Virus record (IMG/VR): IMGVR_UViG_3300021963_009993
Location: 62,001 to 126,000 of that record
Length of the DNA: 64,000 nt
From: a virus
Strand: one strand, 5' to 3'
Shown here: positions 35,478 through 44,843 of the stretch, piece by piece
Position numbering within the stretch: the first letter of the stretch is position 1
Layout of the letters: each line of letters opens with the position of its first letter
Program-made: the position numbers and the translations under genes
The notes under the pieces: model-generated
What the model was told of the DNA's origin: nothing
Database searches by the model: none
Seen by the model: only the letters and a program-made list of their open reading frames with translations

Positions 35478-35993
35478 ATGCCATATGAAAATAAAAAGAT
35501 GGACATGACCGTTGTCATTTTCTCTTTAGACGGCGATGTTTATAAGATAAAAAAATCTATAACATCTACAGGAGAACTTTGTGGCAATTATGATATTTTA
35601 ATATCTAGCATTTCAAAGATTCAAAATATTGGATATGAAACTATTCAATTTGAAAACAATTCTATTTCTGATTTGATTGATACATCCATGAAAAAAATAA
35701 AGACCAAGTGGGCTTATTTTTTGCAAGCTGGTAGTGTGGTTTGCAAGGGAGTTGACAAGAAATTGTCAAGGCATATTTCGAGCGAGAAAGATGTCTTGTA
35801 TCCTGTTTATAACAGAATATGGGATTTTGTTGACAGTTCAATAAACGGATTACTTTTAAGCAAATCACTTTATGAAGAAGTGGGTGAATTCAAGGAAGAA
35901 ATTGATCCGAAATTTACTAAGTTAATGTGGGCTGGAAAAGCTTTGGAAAAAGGATGCAGATTTAAAGCCGTAGTCGGCACAAGAAACATATAG
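35478..35993 (+). CDS. glycosyltransferase-like protein, short GT-A domain
   Basis: 171 residues, about half the length of a full GT2 enzyme. Features are KTKWAYFLQAGSVVCKGVDK (the strand before the metal-binding centre), then SSINGLLLSKSLYEEVGEFK, as in GT-A enzymes where N-G-L-L follows the acceptor loop, and KFTKLMWAGKALEKGCRFKA. No DxD is visible, so it may be a degraded or substrate-binding form. Lying inside the fibre region, it might serve virion glycan modification; that is inference. Confidence 0.5.
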   Translation: MPYENKKMDMTVVIFSLDGDVYKIKKSITSTGELCGNYDILISSISKIQNIGYETIQFENNSISDLIDTSMKKIKTKWAYFLQAGSVVCKGVDKKLSRHISSEKDVLYPVYNRIWDFVDSSINGLLLSKSLYEEVGEFKEEIDPKFTKLMWAGKALEKGCRFKAVVGTRNI

Positions 35994-36000
35994 GTGGTTA

Positions 36001-36648
36001 ATGGAAAATTTAAGAAACGAAATTTTTGAAATAGCAGAAAAATATGCTCTTCCATCTAGGCACACAGATTTCCAAATAGAACAATTTATAATTGGCAAAG
36101 AGACATCAATATACGGCAAGTTTTGGCAATGCATAAGAGAAATAACCACGAGAAGAGACACGATTTTAAACTATGAAAGAGAACTCATTGAAATAGATGA
36201 TAATTTAGAAATTGAAAAAATAAATTTGCAATTGATGGAAAACAAGAATTGTTTCAGCAAAAATATCAACATACAAGAACTAAAGAAGAAAAAACTAGGT
36301 ATTTTAATCTCCAGACAAAATAGAAAGATTTCAAAAATAGAAGATAATAAGAAAATAATAATAAATAGAATTAGCGATACTTTGTCTGAAACGAAGAAGT
36401 TTATTGAAATTTTCAATAGATTGTTGAGTACTTGCGAATACAAAGATATCAACGATCATGAAGCCCAAATGGAATATTGGAATAAGAAATTTGGTATGGA
36501 ACTGAATTTGGGAGCTATGTTTGGTCAGCCAGCAAATTTAGAACTTATAAAATCAGTTCTTGCTCTACCAGATAACTCACCAGTTCAAAAACAGATGCAA
36601 AAAGTATTGGAAAATATAAGTAAAAAAATGATAGGCACAAACACTTAA
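36001..36648 (+). CDS. coiled-coil protein of unknown function in the fibre region
   Basis: 215 residues, mostly helical. From residue about 60 to 150 there is a lysine/isoleucine-rich coiled coil (KKKKLGILISRQNRKISKIE, in part), then EYWNKKFGMELNLGAMFGQP and ALPDNSPVQKQMQKVLENIS. Nothing enzymatic. It starts 7 bases after the previous stop. Probably structural or a chaperone of the fibres, from its position only. Confidence 0.5.
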   Translation: MENLRNEIFEIAEKYALPSRHTDFQIEQFIIGKETSIYGKFWQCIREITTRRDTILNYERELIEIDDNLEIEKINLQLMENKNCFSKNINIQELKKKKLGILISRQNRKISKIEDNKKIIINRISDTLSETKKFIEIFNRLLSTCEYKDINDHEAQMEYWNKKFGMELNLGAMFGQPANLELIKSVLALPDNSPVQKQMQKVLENISKKMIGTNT

Positions 36649-36655
36649 TAATAAC

Positions 36656-37684
36656 ATGGCAAATCCAAAATTAACTAGTTACGATTTGGGATATCAGTCT
36701 GGCGATTTAAGCATCTTTCCCTTAGCTATAGACAGTTTCGTAAATTTATACGAAGCAGCTAATTCGGCAGAAACAAAAACTACCCAAACTGTTGTTTTTA
36801 CTTCTGACACCATAGTCGTTGAAGATACATCTGCTTTCCCAGAGCAGGGTGTGATACGAATGGTTTTGCCAAATTACACCGGATTATCGTATGAGTTGAT
36901 TTATTATTACAAGAAAACAACAAATAGCTTTCAAGAATTACTAAGAGGATTCTGCAACACAAAACAATCTCCTTGGCCAATAGGAACACTTGTTCAAGGA
37001 AGCGTAATTGCAGAACATCATAACGCAATTAAAGATGCAATTCTGCAAATAGAAAACAAGGTAGGAATCGAAACAGAAACATCAACATCAACAATTCAAG
37101 GATTGGTCACAGCACAAGAATCTAGATTTTACTCACCCAGACCACAATTTAAAGCCTATCCTACAAAAGCTTATCTTGGAACACCCATAAGATTTCAGAA
37201 TTTTTCAAATTCAATAACTACCAGATATTTTTGGGATTTTGGTGATGGCAACACATCTTTGCAAAAAAATCCAGTACACACATATAGAACAGAAGGAAAA
37301 TATACTGTAGAACTCAGAATAATAACAGAATTGGGTGGACAAGGAATATTGACAAAACAAAATTACATAACAATATCAAATGATTATATAGAGCCATTTT
37401 TTTATGCAACACCAACAGTAGGAAGAAGTAGACAATATGCAACTGCGAACTCAACAACGCCTACAACATTCACTTTTGTAGATCAAACGAAAGCTGAAAT
37501 TGTCTCACGAATATGGCAATTTGATGACGGAACAAACTTGTCTGTAGATGACCCTGACATACACACAGCTACCCACATTTACCAAAAGCCAAAAGAAGGT
37601 GGTTATAAGCCAAGTTTAATTATTACCTTGGCAAGTGGTCAAGTATACAGAACAGTAATTTATGATTCAATTACGGTGATTTAA
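36656..37684 (+). CDS. PKD-domain virion protein, fibre paralogue 1
   Basis: 342 residues. The N-terminal about 130 residues end in IAEHHNAIKDAILQIENKVG, a module shared with the next two genes. A PKD domain follows (ITTRYFWDFGDGNTSLQKNP, then VHTYRTEGKYTVELRI), with a second, weaker one at the end (RIWQFDDGTNLSVDDPDIHT). PKD domains are Ig-like beta sandwiches used on cell and virion surfaces for protein or carbohydrate contact. The stop overlaps the next start (TAATG). Confidence 0.75.
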   Translation: MANPKLTSYDLGYQSGDLSIFPLAIDSFVNLYEAANSAETKTTQTVVFTSDTIVVEDTSAFPEQGVIRMVLPNYTGLSYELIYYYKKTTNSFQELLRGFCNTKQSPWPIGTLVQGSVIAEHHNAIKDAILQIENKVGIETETSTSTIQGLVTAQESRFYSPRPQFKAYPTKAYLGTPIRFQNFSNSITTRYFWDFGDGNTSLQKNPVHTYRTEGKYTVELRIITELGGQGILTKQNYITISNDYIEPFFYATPTVGRSRQYATANSTTPTTFTFVDQTKAEIVSRIWQFDDGTNLSVDDPDIHTATHIYQKPKEGGYKPSLIITLASGQVYRTVIYDSITVI

Positions 37685-39930
37685 TGGCAATACCATCAGT
37701 TTTATATCCACAAAATTACGATGCAGATAATACACTTTATGCAGTAAAAGATTCAGCATATCTTCAACTAGCACAAGATTATAATCCTGGTGATAGATTC
37801 ATTTACTTCAATCCAGATGATGAAAAAGCTGCTTTGTTTCCACCATCTGGAATCATAACACTTGTAGAACAATGTTCAGATCCAAATTTAAGAGCAACAT
37901 CATATTTTTATGCAAATAGAACCAGTCAATTTTTTTATGATTTAACTATTTTGGATGGATTTACAGATACCTATAAACCCAGCAAAGTTACAAATATTGT
38001 CATGAATGTCATGGCAGAACATCATAATAACATCAAAGATGCTTTGATTAATATTCAACAAGTAGTAGGCTTGCAAGATGATGAAGAACCAGTAAATCCA
38101 AATGAAGGTAATTTGGTACAGAGAATAAAATATTTAAAAAAAGTTGCTTATACTCCAATTGCATGGTTTGTTGCCGATAAAAATATTGGTTTGGTTCCGT
38201 TGAAAGTCAATTTCACAAGCCAAAGTGTTAGATTGGGAGAAAGTATAAAAGACAATAACATTGAATATCTTTGGGATTTTGGTGATGGCACCACAAGCAC
38301 ACAGGGGCCAACTGTTTCCAAGACATATACAGAATCTGGTATTTACTCTGTTTCTCTTACTGTAAGAAATAAATATGGTGAAGATACTTTTGAATTGATT
38401 GATTTTGTTGATGTTAAATTCACAGCACCTGAAGTCGCAGTATTAAATATAATACCGTCAACTTATCAAAATGTAATAAATGGTCAGTTTAAAACACCAA
38501 TAAACATGAATATAAGTCTTCTAATTCCAAGTGGTGAAAATCCCAATAATCTTGGTTATTCTTATTCGGGTGAAAAACTAGATCCATCAAATTTCAACAA
38601 TCCTTTTGATCCCATAACGACATACACATGGTCATTAGCGGATGATTATTTCCATGCCGACAGCATGTCAACACAGGCCATCTACAGTCGTGGAGGATTG
38701 TATCAACCTGTCTTAAGAGTAGATACAGAATCTGAAGCATATAGAATTACTAAATTTACCAGTATGTTAGTCGGCAGAATACCATCAACAGTTACAACCA
38801 CTTCAGGTTATTTAAATGTTGTTGAAAGAACTAATGCATGGTTGTTTACATTTGTTCCATGTATTCCCAACACACCCTGCACAACACAAGTTCGTGCAAA
38901 TGAAATGGGTTTTATAAGCGAAACATTCAAAACTCAAAATGTTTATTATCCTGTTTCCAGAAATCCCGGCTACATCATTTCCACTCAAACAAATATTCCA
39001 AAACAACTACAAGAATTCAATAGAAATACAGCTTTTACACCAAAAACATCGGTTTTATCTGGACTAGGTGGTGAGGCTGCAATTTATTGGGCTTCCGGCA
39101 GAGGGGTGTTAGATCCAATATCTTTGGAAACGATTAATGCCGTAAATTTCAATGCCTTTGAGGAAACTTACGCAAATATAACTGGCACCACAAGACCTTG
39201 GAACTGGACATCATTTGCTTATCAAAATAAGACATATTTTATTTTCGGAAATCCCACTAGCCCACAACCTCCCGGTTTATCACTTACAAACTTAAACCTT
39301 GCCATACATAATCCTTTAGATTTGACATGGAATAATACTAGGACATTTACATCAACCAGTTTTATTGGTTCTGCTAGTGAGCTTACTTACAATGCAGCAG
39401 TATATGACAATACTGGTAAAAACCTTTGGGGAAATTTTAGTACCTATAGAACTACAATTAGAAATGAAAATGCTTATATTTTAAAAAATACAGAAGCTGG
39501 AGATAATTTTTCCATAAAATCATTCTATAGAAGTGTAAGTGATGGAGTAAATCTCATAGGAACTTTTGAGAAATTACTGGATATTGCTGGACCAAAAAAA
39601 CTTGAAGGAATACTTCTAAATCTCAAAGATGGAATATTTTTCTTTAACAACACAGGATCTGTTTCCCAATATGACACAAATACTGCAACTTGGAAAGTGG
39701 GAGGTCCGGGTCAAAATTCTGTGACATTTAATGATTTGCAAGATACTAATGTTTTAAATTATGCCAACGAGGAAAACACTTTGGTTGGAACAACAAATAA
39801 TGACTACAATGCATATCTCAGTTATGACTATAGCAATAATGCTTATTTGAAATTTAATGCAATAGATTTGACATTTTCAAAACTTGATTCCAGACCATCT
39901 GGAGAACAATGGATTTTTGGTAACTATTAA
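37684..39930 (+). CDS. PKD-domain virion protein, fibre paralogue 2
   Basis: 748 residues. N-terminus MAIPSVLYPQNYDADNTLYA and MAEHHNNIKDALINIQQVVG mark the shared paralogue module. A PKD domain follows near residue 195 (NIEYLWDFGDGTTSTQGPTV, then KTYTESGIYSVSLTV). The remaining 450 residues are beta-rich, with Trp/Asn-rich segments near the end, and hold further Ig-like blocks (TTYTWSLADDYFH). A surface-exposed fibre or decoration protein is likely. The start overlaps the previous stop by one base. Confidence 0.72.
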   Translation: MAIPSVLYPQNYDADNTLYAVKDSAYLQLAQDYNPGDRFIYFNPDDEKAALFPPSGIITLVEQCSDPNLRATSYFYANRTSQFFYDLTILDGFTDTYKPSKVTNIVMNVMAEHHNNIKDALINIQQVVGLQDDEEPVNPNEGNLVQRIKYLKKVAYTPIAWFVADKNIGLVPLKVNFTSQSVRLGESIKDNNIEYLWDFGDGTTSTQGPTVSKTYTESGIYSVSLTVRNKYGEDTFELIDFVDVKFTAPEVAVLNIIPSTYQNVINGQFKTPINMNISLLIPSGENPNNLGYSYSGEKLDPSNFNNPFDPITTYTWSLADDYFHADSMSTQAIYSRGGLYQPVLRVDTESEAYRITKFTSMLVGRIPSTVTTTSGYLNVVERTNAWLFTFVPCIPNTPCTTQVRANEMGFISETFKTQNVYYPVSRNPGYIISTQTNIPKQLQEFNRNTAFTPKTSVLSGLGGEAAIYWASGRGVLDPISLETINAVNFNAFEETYANITGTTRPWNWTSFAYQNKTYFIFGNPTSPQPPGLSLTNLNLAIHNPLDLTWNNTRTFTSTSFIGSASELTYNAAVYDNTGKNLWGNFSTYRTTIRNENAYILKNTEAGDNFSIKSFYRSVSDGVNLIGTFEKLLDIAGPKKLEGILLNLKDGIFFFNNTGSVSQYDTNTATWKVGGPGQNSVTFNDLQDTNVLNYANEENTLVGTTNNDYNAYLSYDYSNNAYLKFNAIDLTFSKLDSRPSGEQWIFGNY

Positions 39931-39960
39931 TAAATATAAGGAATAAGAGAAGGAAAGAAT

Positions 39961-42900
39961 TTGGCTAATATTTTCCCATCACAATCTGTTTATCCAAGAC
40001 AGTACGACAGCGACAGAACCTTGTATAAGGTTTTCAACACCGCTGAAACCGTATTGTCTGAGGATTTAAAAGCATGGGCAACAGAAATTAGCATAGTTCC
40101 AGTTGCCGATGACAAAATGGATTTGTGGGATGATAATGGATTTGCCAACATCAGCGGAGAATTAATTTATTACGACAATGTTGTAAGAAATTACTATGGC
40201 AAAGCTGTAAAATTAATAAATTGTATCAGGAATCAAGGTGGCAAACCACCACAATTCAATAGTGCAGGTACTGATGTAAGAGGATTTGTAATAGCCGAAC
40301 ATCACAACCAACTTGCGAGAGCTATTGTCAACACGGAAAGATTTATTGCTTCCTTGGATCTTGAACTCCAAAGCTTGGCAAATTTGCAACTTACAAGTGA
40401 TGATTTTGGTGTTCCAGAAATAGATTTCACATATAGGGTTGTTAATGAAAATCCGAATGTTGGCACAACAATAAATTATAATTTAAATGTTAATACCCCA
40501 CAACCTTCTCCAACCCCGACACCGACACCCGGAACACCTACTCCAACCCCGACACCGACACCCGGAACTGGACCCGGAATAAACTTCAATATTGATTTTG
40601 GTGATGGAACCAATAACTCGACAGATCAAACAGGCTCGCATCTTTATACACCAAACAATACAGTTGACCCGAGTGTAACTGTTACTGGGCCAGGTTTCAT
40701 ATCTACACAGAGTGGCCCAGTAAGAATAGCACCAAGTCAACCAGCACAAGTTCCAGTTGTCGCCAATCCAGCATTGCCACAATGTGTTATTCCAGCAATA
40801 CCTGCTTTCCCAGACTATCAAGTAAATGTTCCAAACCTTACACCAGAACAACTACAATTCCCGCCGATAGTTTTTCCAGCCTTGGATATTGGGCCTTTTG
40901 GTCCTATTGTAATTCCATCAGAAATAAAAATTACCCCTCCATTTAATATTCCAAGCACAATATCATTCAAAGATATACCCAACCTTCCTTCCACAATTGA
41001 TATACAAATACCTGGAATTACAGTACCCGATGCCAATGGCAACTATATAGTACCTCCACAGTTCTTGCCAAACGGTTCACCTAATCCAGCGTATAATTCA
41101 AATACTGGGCCTTTTGGCATACCGAAAACAATAACAATCAACCCAGCAAGCATTAACATAAATCCAGCTTCAGTAAACATAAATGTCGATGTTAATAAAA
41201 CTGATAAGCAATGTTTCTTATGTTCAGATCCAGCAGTATGGCCACAAAGTAGTACAAATTTAGTAGCAAATCAATATCCTTTGCCAGTAAATGGAAGATG
41301 CATAGTTTGTGGTTCAGACGGCTCATTGGTAGGCAAACTTGGTACAAGCGATGTTTATTTGGATCAACTGGGTGACGATCAAGGCAATATCACAAGTCTT
41401 ACAGTAACAGTAAGTAATATTCAACTACCAGCAGGCAAGAGTTACGGTAGTCTTAGAATGTTATTAGTTAGCCCCAAAGGACAATCATGTTTGTTGATGG
41501 GTGGTTTTACAACAACTACTACCACAACAAGCACAACACCAAGACCAACAACTACAACCAGACGACCAAGCACAACTCCAGTTCCAGCAACTACGCCAAG
41601 ACCAACAACAACTACGCTACCTCCTTTAGCTGAAGTGCTTGATTCTATATCAGCAGCAGTAACAGGAACTCCTTGCCCTACAGCCACAACGCAAAACAAT
41701 ACTGGAAATGCAGAAACAACAGACACATCTTGCTATATTACGAATACAATACAAGAAGCAACACCAATACAAATAAGTTTTGATCCTGAAATATTTGTTA
41801 CTGGGCCTGTTTACTCTTTGGATTTATATTTGCTGAATCAAAGTGGACGAGTTCTAAACAATATCACATTGAGTTTTAGCACAGATGGCACAAGATTTTT
41901 TGATATCAATCAAGTAACTACTGGCTGGCAAAATAACTCATACAAAGCTGTAAGATTTTCTTTGGCAGCTGCAAACTTCACACCAATCAGAAATGCTGTA
42001 AATACATTTTACATCAAGAATTCTAGAAGCCTTCCGTTGCCCGGACAATCTCCAACACCAAATAGATTAGGTGCTGTAAAAGTGAGTGTTGCTGGGCTTC
42101 AGGGAGAAATTGCAAATCCAACGAAAATATGGCAAGGTCTTGGAAATTCAGCAGAAGGTGATACTCTTAAAAACTACATGTTGTATAGGGTTATTACCAG
42201 ATATTATCAAGCTAATCCAACAACAACCACCACCACAACTACAACTACTACCACCACCACAACTACTTCTACCACAAGTACTTCCACAAGCACGACAAGA
42301 CCACCCGATTTTCCAACAAATACAACAATAACATTCTCGGATACTGCACCAACAGACATTTACACAGGAAACGCCATATTATTTGCTGGGTCTGGTATGT
42401 ATAAACCGAGCCCCAACGGTAGACAATCTGTTGCACTTCCTATTGGTGCTGGGATTCCTTCTGCACCATATGGCACTAGTTTATCAGTTTTTTATGGTGA
42501 ACAGGTGGATGGTTATACACCACCAGCACCAACACCAGGAACATCAACAAGTTCAACCACATCTACAACACCATCTCCTTCACAAAGATGGAGATTGTAC
42601 ATAGCAATTGATGATGCTACACTAAATGGAAGTCTTACACGATTTTGTATAAAAGCCAGCGTTACTACTTCTTCAAGTTGCTCAGGTGCGCTTCCTTTTT
42701 CAGGATCAACAACCTCTACAACTACAACTACAACTACAACTCCCACTCCCACTCCCACAACATCAACAACACCACCTACACCCACACCTACACCCACACC
42801 CACACCATCGCCCACACCCACACCAGTACCAACACCCACACCAGTACCAACACCCACACCAGTACCAACACCAGTACCAACACCAACACCAACACCTACA

Positions 42901-43950
42901 CCTACACCTACACCTACACCTACACCTACACCAACGCCTACTACTGGTTGTGAAACATGTCGAGATTGTCAAATCAATACTTGTTGTTATGAGTGTAGCC
43001 CAATAAATGGTTTTTATTATTCAACAGCATCTGGTAACAAATGTGACATTGGTTGTTACTGTCCAATAATTACTGGATTTACACCTTGTACTTATCCTTG
43101 CGTAACATGTTTGCCTAATTGTGAATGCGCCACCACAACATTACCACCTTGTAGTGCGCCAACAGGATATTGCAGATATGAATGTTCTAGTAATAACACA
43201 TGGCAGTCTTATTGCAATAATTGTGAAAACGGCCAGAATTGTCCTTCTGGCATAATAGGAACTTCTTGTAGTACAGTTGGTGTTTTCAAAGATGAAAGAT
43301 GTGTTGGAAGCGGAACAACATCAACAACCCCTGTGCCGACAACGACAACGACAACGACAACATCAACATCGACAACCCCAACTCCCACAACATCAACTAC
43401 CCCACCTACACCTACACCTACACCTACACCTACACCTACACCTACTCCAATTATTGGCAACTGGGTATTACAATTCTCAACAGCTTGTTCACAACCTTTA
43501 AATCCAAGTTGTTGTGCAGTACCAACAGCAGATTGTACTTCATCAATATTTGGAACATCTACTGAAACAAACTGTAATCCGGGGGCATGTGGCGGTCAAA
43601 GCCTTGGTTGCACATGGGTTTGCCAAGCAGCATTTGCAGCAACTGCAAAAGAATTCAAACATAATTGGGTGAATATAACAGAACCAAACATACCAACACC
43701 AGAAAATAGGTCTGAACCAGTCAATATCTCTAGTTCATTAGAAAATAACATCAACAATCTTGGAATCCAAATTCAAGAAATTCCACAAACACCTTTATCA
43801 TTTGATAGTGATAAAGTTCAAAATGTAGAATACAGAGACTTATCGAAAAATATGTTAAACACAACTATGAACACAAATACTGTAAAATTTGTTTCAGCTA
43901 ACACTAATCTTAATGTTGACACAGAGGATTTGTTTGGCGAGAAAAAATGA
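39961..43950 (+). CDS. giant fibre/adhesin-like virion protein with Thr/Pro stalks and Cys-rich modules, fibre paralogue 3
   Basis: 1329 residues from a TTG preceded by a strong AGAAGGAAAG. Order: paralogue module (YDSDRTLYKVFNTAE ... IAEHHNQLARAIVNTERFI); a PTPTPTP linker (about 177-200); a PKD-like FNIDFGDGTNNSTDQTGSHL block; a Pro/Ile-rich region; a beta domain (TVTVSNIQLPAGKSYGSLRM) that recalls the proprotein-convertase P domain; Thr/Pro linkers near 516, 754, 853, 916-995 and 1117-1164; a Cys-rich module at about 997-1116 with many CxxC pairs, and a smaller one after the last linker. Long Thr/Pro stretches resemble mucin-like or cellulosomal linkers. Expected role is receptor contact. 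The sequence of T/P repeats can expand in frame. Confidence 0.7.
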   Translation: MANIFPSQSVYPRQYDSDRTLYKVFNTAETVLSEDLKAWATEISIVPVADDKMDLWDDNGFANISGELIYYDNVVRNYYGKAVKLINCIRNQGGKPPQFNSAGTDVRGFVIAEHHNQLARAIVNTERFIASLDLELQSLANLQLTSDDFGVPEIDFTYRVVNENPNVGTTINYNLNVNTPQPSPTPTPTPGTPTPTPTPTPGTGPGINFNIDFGDGTNNSTDQTGSHLYTPNNTVDPSVTVTGPGFISTQSGPVRIAPSQPAQVPVVANPALPQCVIPAIPAFPDYQVNVPNLTPEQLQFPPIVFPALDIGPFGPIVIPSEIKITPPFNIPSTISFKDIPNLPSTIDIQIPGITVPDANGNYIVPPQFLPNGSPNPAYNSNTGPFGIPKTITINPASININPASVNINVDVNKTDKQCFLCSDPAVWPQSSTNLVANQYPLPVNGRCIVCGSDGSLVGKLGTSDVYLDQLGDDQGNITSLTVTVSNIQLPAGKSYGSLRMLLVSPKGQSCLLMGGFTTTTTTTSTTPRPTTTTRRPSTTPVPATTPRPTTTTLPPLAEVLDSISAAVTGTPCPTATTQNNTGNAETTDTSCYITNTIQEATPIQISFDPEIFVTGPVYSLDLYLLNQSGRVLNNITLSFSTDGTRFFDINQVTTGWQNNSYKAVRFSLAAANFTPIRNAVNTFYIKNSRSLPLPGQSPTPNRLGAVKVSVAGLQGEIANPTKIWQGLGNSAEGDTLKNYMLYRVITRYYQANPTTTTTTTTTTTTTTTTSTTSTSTSTTRPPDFPTNTTITFSDTAPTDIYTGNAILFAGSGMYKPSPNGRQSVALPIGAGIPSAPYGTSLSVFYGEQVDGYTPPAPTPGTSTSSTTSTTPSPSQRWRLYIAIDDATLNGSLTRFCIKASVTTSSSCSGALPFSGSTTSTTTTTTTTPTPTPTTSTTPPTPTPTPTPTPSPTPTPVPTPTPVPTPTPVPTPVPTPTPTPTPTPTPTPTPTPTPTTGCETCRDCQINTCCYECSPINGFYYSTASGNKCDIGCYCPIITGFTPCTYPCVTCLPNCECATTTLPPCSAPTGYCRYECSSNNTWQSYCNNCENGQNCPSGIIGTSCSTVGVFKDERCVGSGTTSTTPVPTTTTTTTTSTSTTPTPTTSTTPPTPTPTPTPTPTPTPIIGNWVLQFSTACSQPLNPSCCAVPTADCTSSIFGTSTETNCNPGACGGQSLGCTWVCQAAFAATAKEFKHNWVNITEPNIPTPENRSEPVNISSSLENNINNLGIQIQEIPQTPLSFDSDKVQNVEYRDLSKNMLNTTMNTNTVKFVSANTNLNVDTEDLFGEKK
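42715..42945 (+). repeat. Thr/Pro-coding microsatellite in the fibre gene, stalk D
   Basis: Runs of ACA/ACT codons are followed by repeats of the hexamers CCCACA, CCAGTACCAACA (double unit) and finally CCTACA, encoding (PT)n and (PVPT)n. The unit length is a multiple of three, so slippage would change stalk length without breaking the frame. Confidence 0.85.
43318..43452 (+). repeat. Thr/Pro-coding microsatellite in the fibre gene, stalk E
   Basis: ACGACA-type threonine repeats are followed by CCTACA repeats (PT)n. The same layout as stalk D: a Thr/Ser-rich half then a Pro-Thr half, ending at a cysteine-rich domain. The two copies share the segment coding TPTTSTTPPTPTPTPTP, which suggests duplication. 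Confidence 0.85.
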
Positions 43951-44843
43951 AAACAGAAAAGATATTTACCAAAAATGTAAAAATCAAAAACATTAGGGGC
44001 GAAGATCAGAATTTTATTCTAAAACAACATAAAACCAACAATGAATATTTTAAAATAGAAGATATTTGGGTTAGAAATTTTCTTAAAAAGAAAGCAATAC
44101 CATTAGATTTGAATAGATTTTTCAAGGAAGAAGAAATCAAGTTGATAATAGACAATGAAATAAAAAATTCAAAAATGAATTTGACAAATCTTTATCAAGA
44201 AAATTTTAATTATGAAAAGGCAATAATAATATCAGACGGTTATGGTTTTGAAAAACATATTGATCTTATTGAATCATTGCCACCAAGAACATGTTTAATA
44301 ACCGTAAACTTGGCAGCCAAGTTATGGAATGCAAAAGTACTTCCCACATTCATGCTAATATCCAATCCCGATTATTCGTGCAAATCTCAAATGCCAATAA
44401 GAGTTTTTCCAAGGTTGTTGGCTAGCAGAAGAACAAACAATGATTTTCTTTCAAATTACAAAAATCTTGTCTATCTTTACGATGTTGTTCCAGATGAATG
44501 GTATCAATCTCCAAATTCAAAAGCATCAGATCTTTTTATTGATGAATACAGAAATCCAATATGTGCTGCTCTTGGTTTGTGTAATTACTTTGGTGTAAAC
44601 AAAATTTTTCTTGGTTATTGTGCTGATGCCTACACAGAGGAACGGGCTGGAACTGTAAAAATACAAGATGGTTTTTACAACTATCCACAACAAAATTTAG
44701 CAAACAAGATAATTGATGCTAGTTTGCTTTGGTATAAATTAGGAGTGCCGGGACTGAAAGTTTTTCACACAGGAGTGGAAAAAGCTTTCAGTTTTTCCCG
44801 GCACTTAGATCAAGAAAACTTCAATAAAGCAATACTACTTTGA
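43947..44843 (+). CDS. Maf/DUF115-like protein, possible glycosyltransferase
   Basis: 298 residues, overlapping the fibre gene stop by 4 bases (ATGA). KAIIISDGYGFEKHIDLIES, then CLITVNLAAKLWNAKVLPTF and MLISNPDYSC follow the DUF115 (Maf flagellin glycosyltransferase-like) layout: G-x-G-x-x-x-x ... hxhxhN ... P-x-hhxxxD. The later part, NPICAALGLCNYFGVNKIFL followed by GYCADAYTEE, also fits (A-x-x-x-A ... GVxxIxLxGxD). Maf proteins glycosylate flagellin; a phage version beside a Thr-rich fibre suggests a similar use. The end of the gene contains a long hairpin (44744-44805). Confidence 0.5.
   Translation: MKTEKIFTKNVKIKNIRGEDQNFILKQHKTNNEYFKIEDIWVRNFLKKKAIPLDLNRFFKEEEIKLIIDNEIKNSKMNLTNLYQENFNYEKAIIISDGYGFEKHIDLIESLPPRTCLITVNLAAKLWNAKVLPTFMLISNPDYSCKSQMPIRVFPRLLASRRTNNDFLSNYKNLVYLYDVVPDEWYQSPNSKASDLFIDEYRNPICAALGLCNYFGVNKIFLGYCADAYTEERAGTVKIQDGFYNYPQQNLANKIIDASLLWYKLGVPGLKVFHTGVEKAFSFSRHLDQENFNKAILL
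44744..44805. other. long imperfect inverted repeat inside the DUF115-like gene
   Basis: AGTGCCGGGACTGAAAG is complemented by CTTTCAGTTTTTCCCGGCACT with a 4-base bulge, and inside that TTTTTCAC pairs imperfectly with GTGGAAAAA around an ACAGGA loop. It lies 38 bases before the stop codon at 44843 and the convergent end of the minus-strand gene. No long T-run follows on either side, so it is not a textbook terminator, but it could stop or process transcripts between convergent genes. Confidence 0.6.

Noticed and set aside
42513-43460. Minus-strand and other-frame ORFs reading GVGVGVG or QHQHQH over the fibre gene
   Set aside because: They are shadows of the Thr/Pro hexamer repeats in the real plus-strand gene and have no ribosome-binding site.
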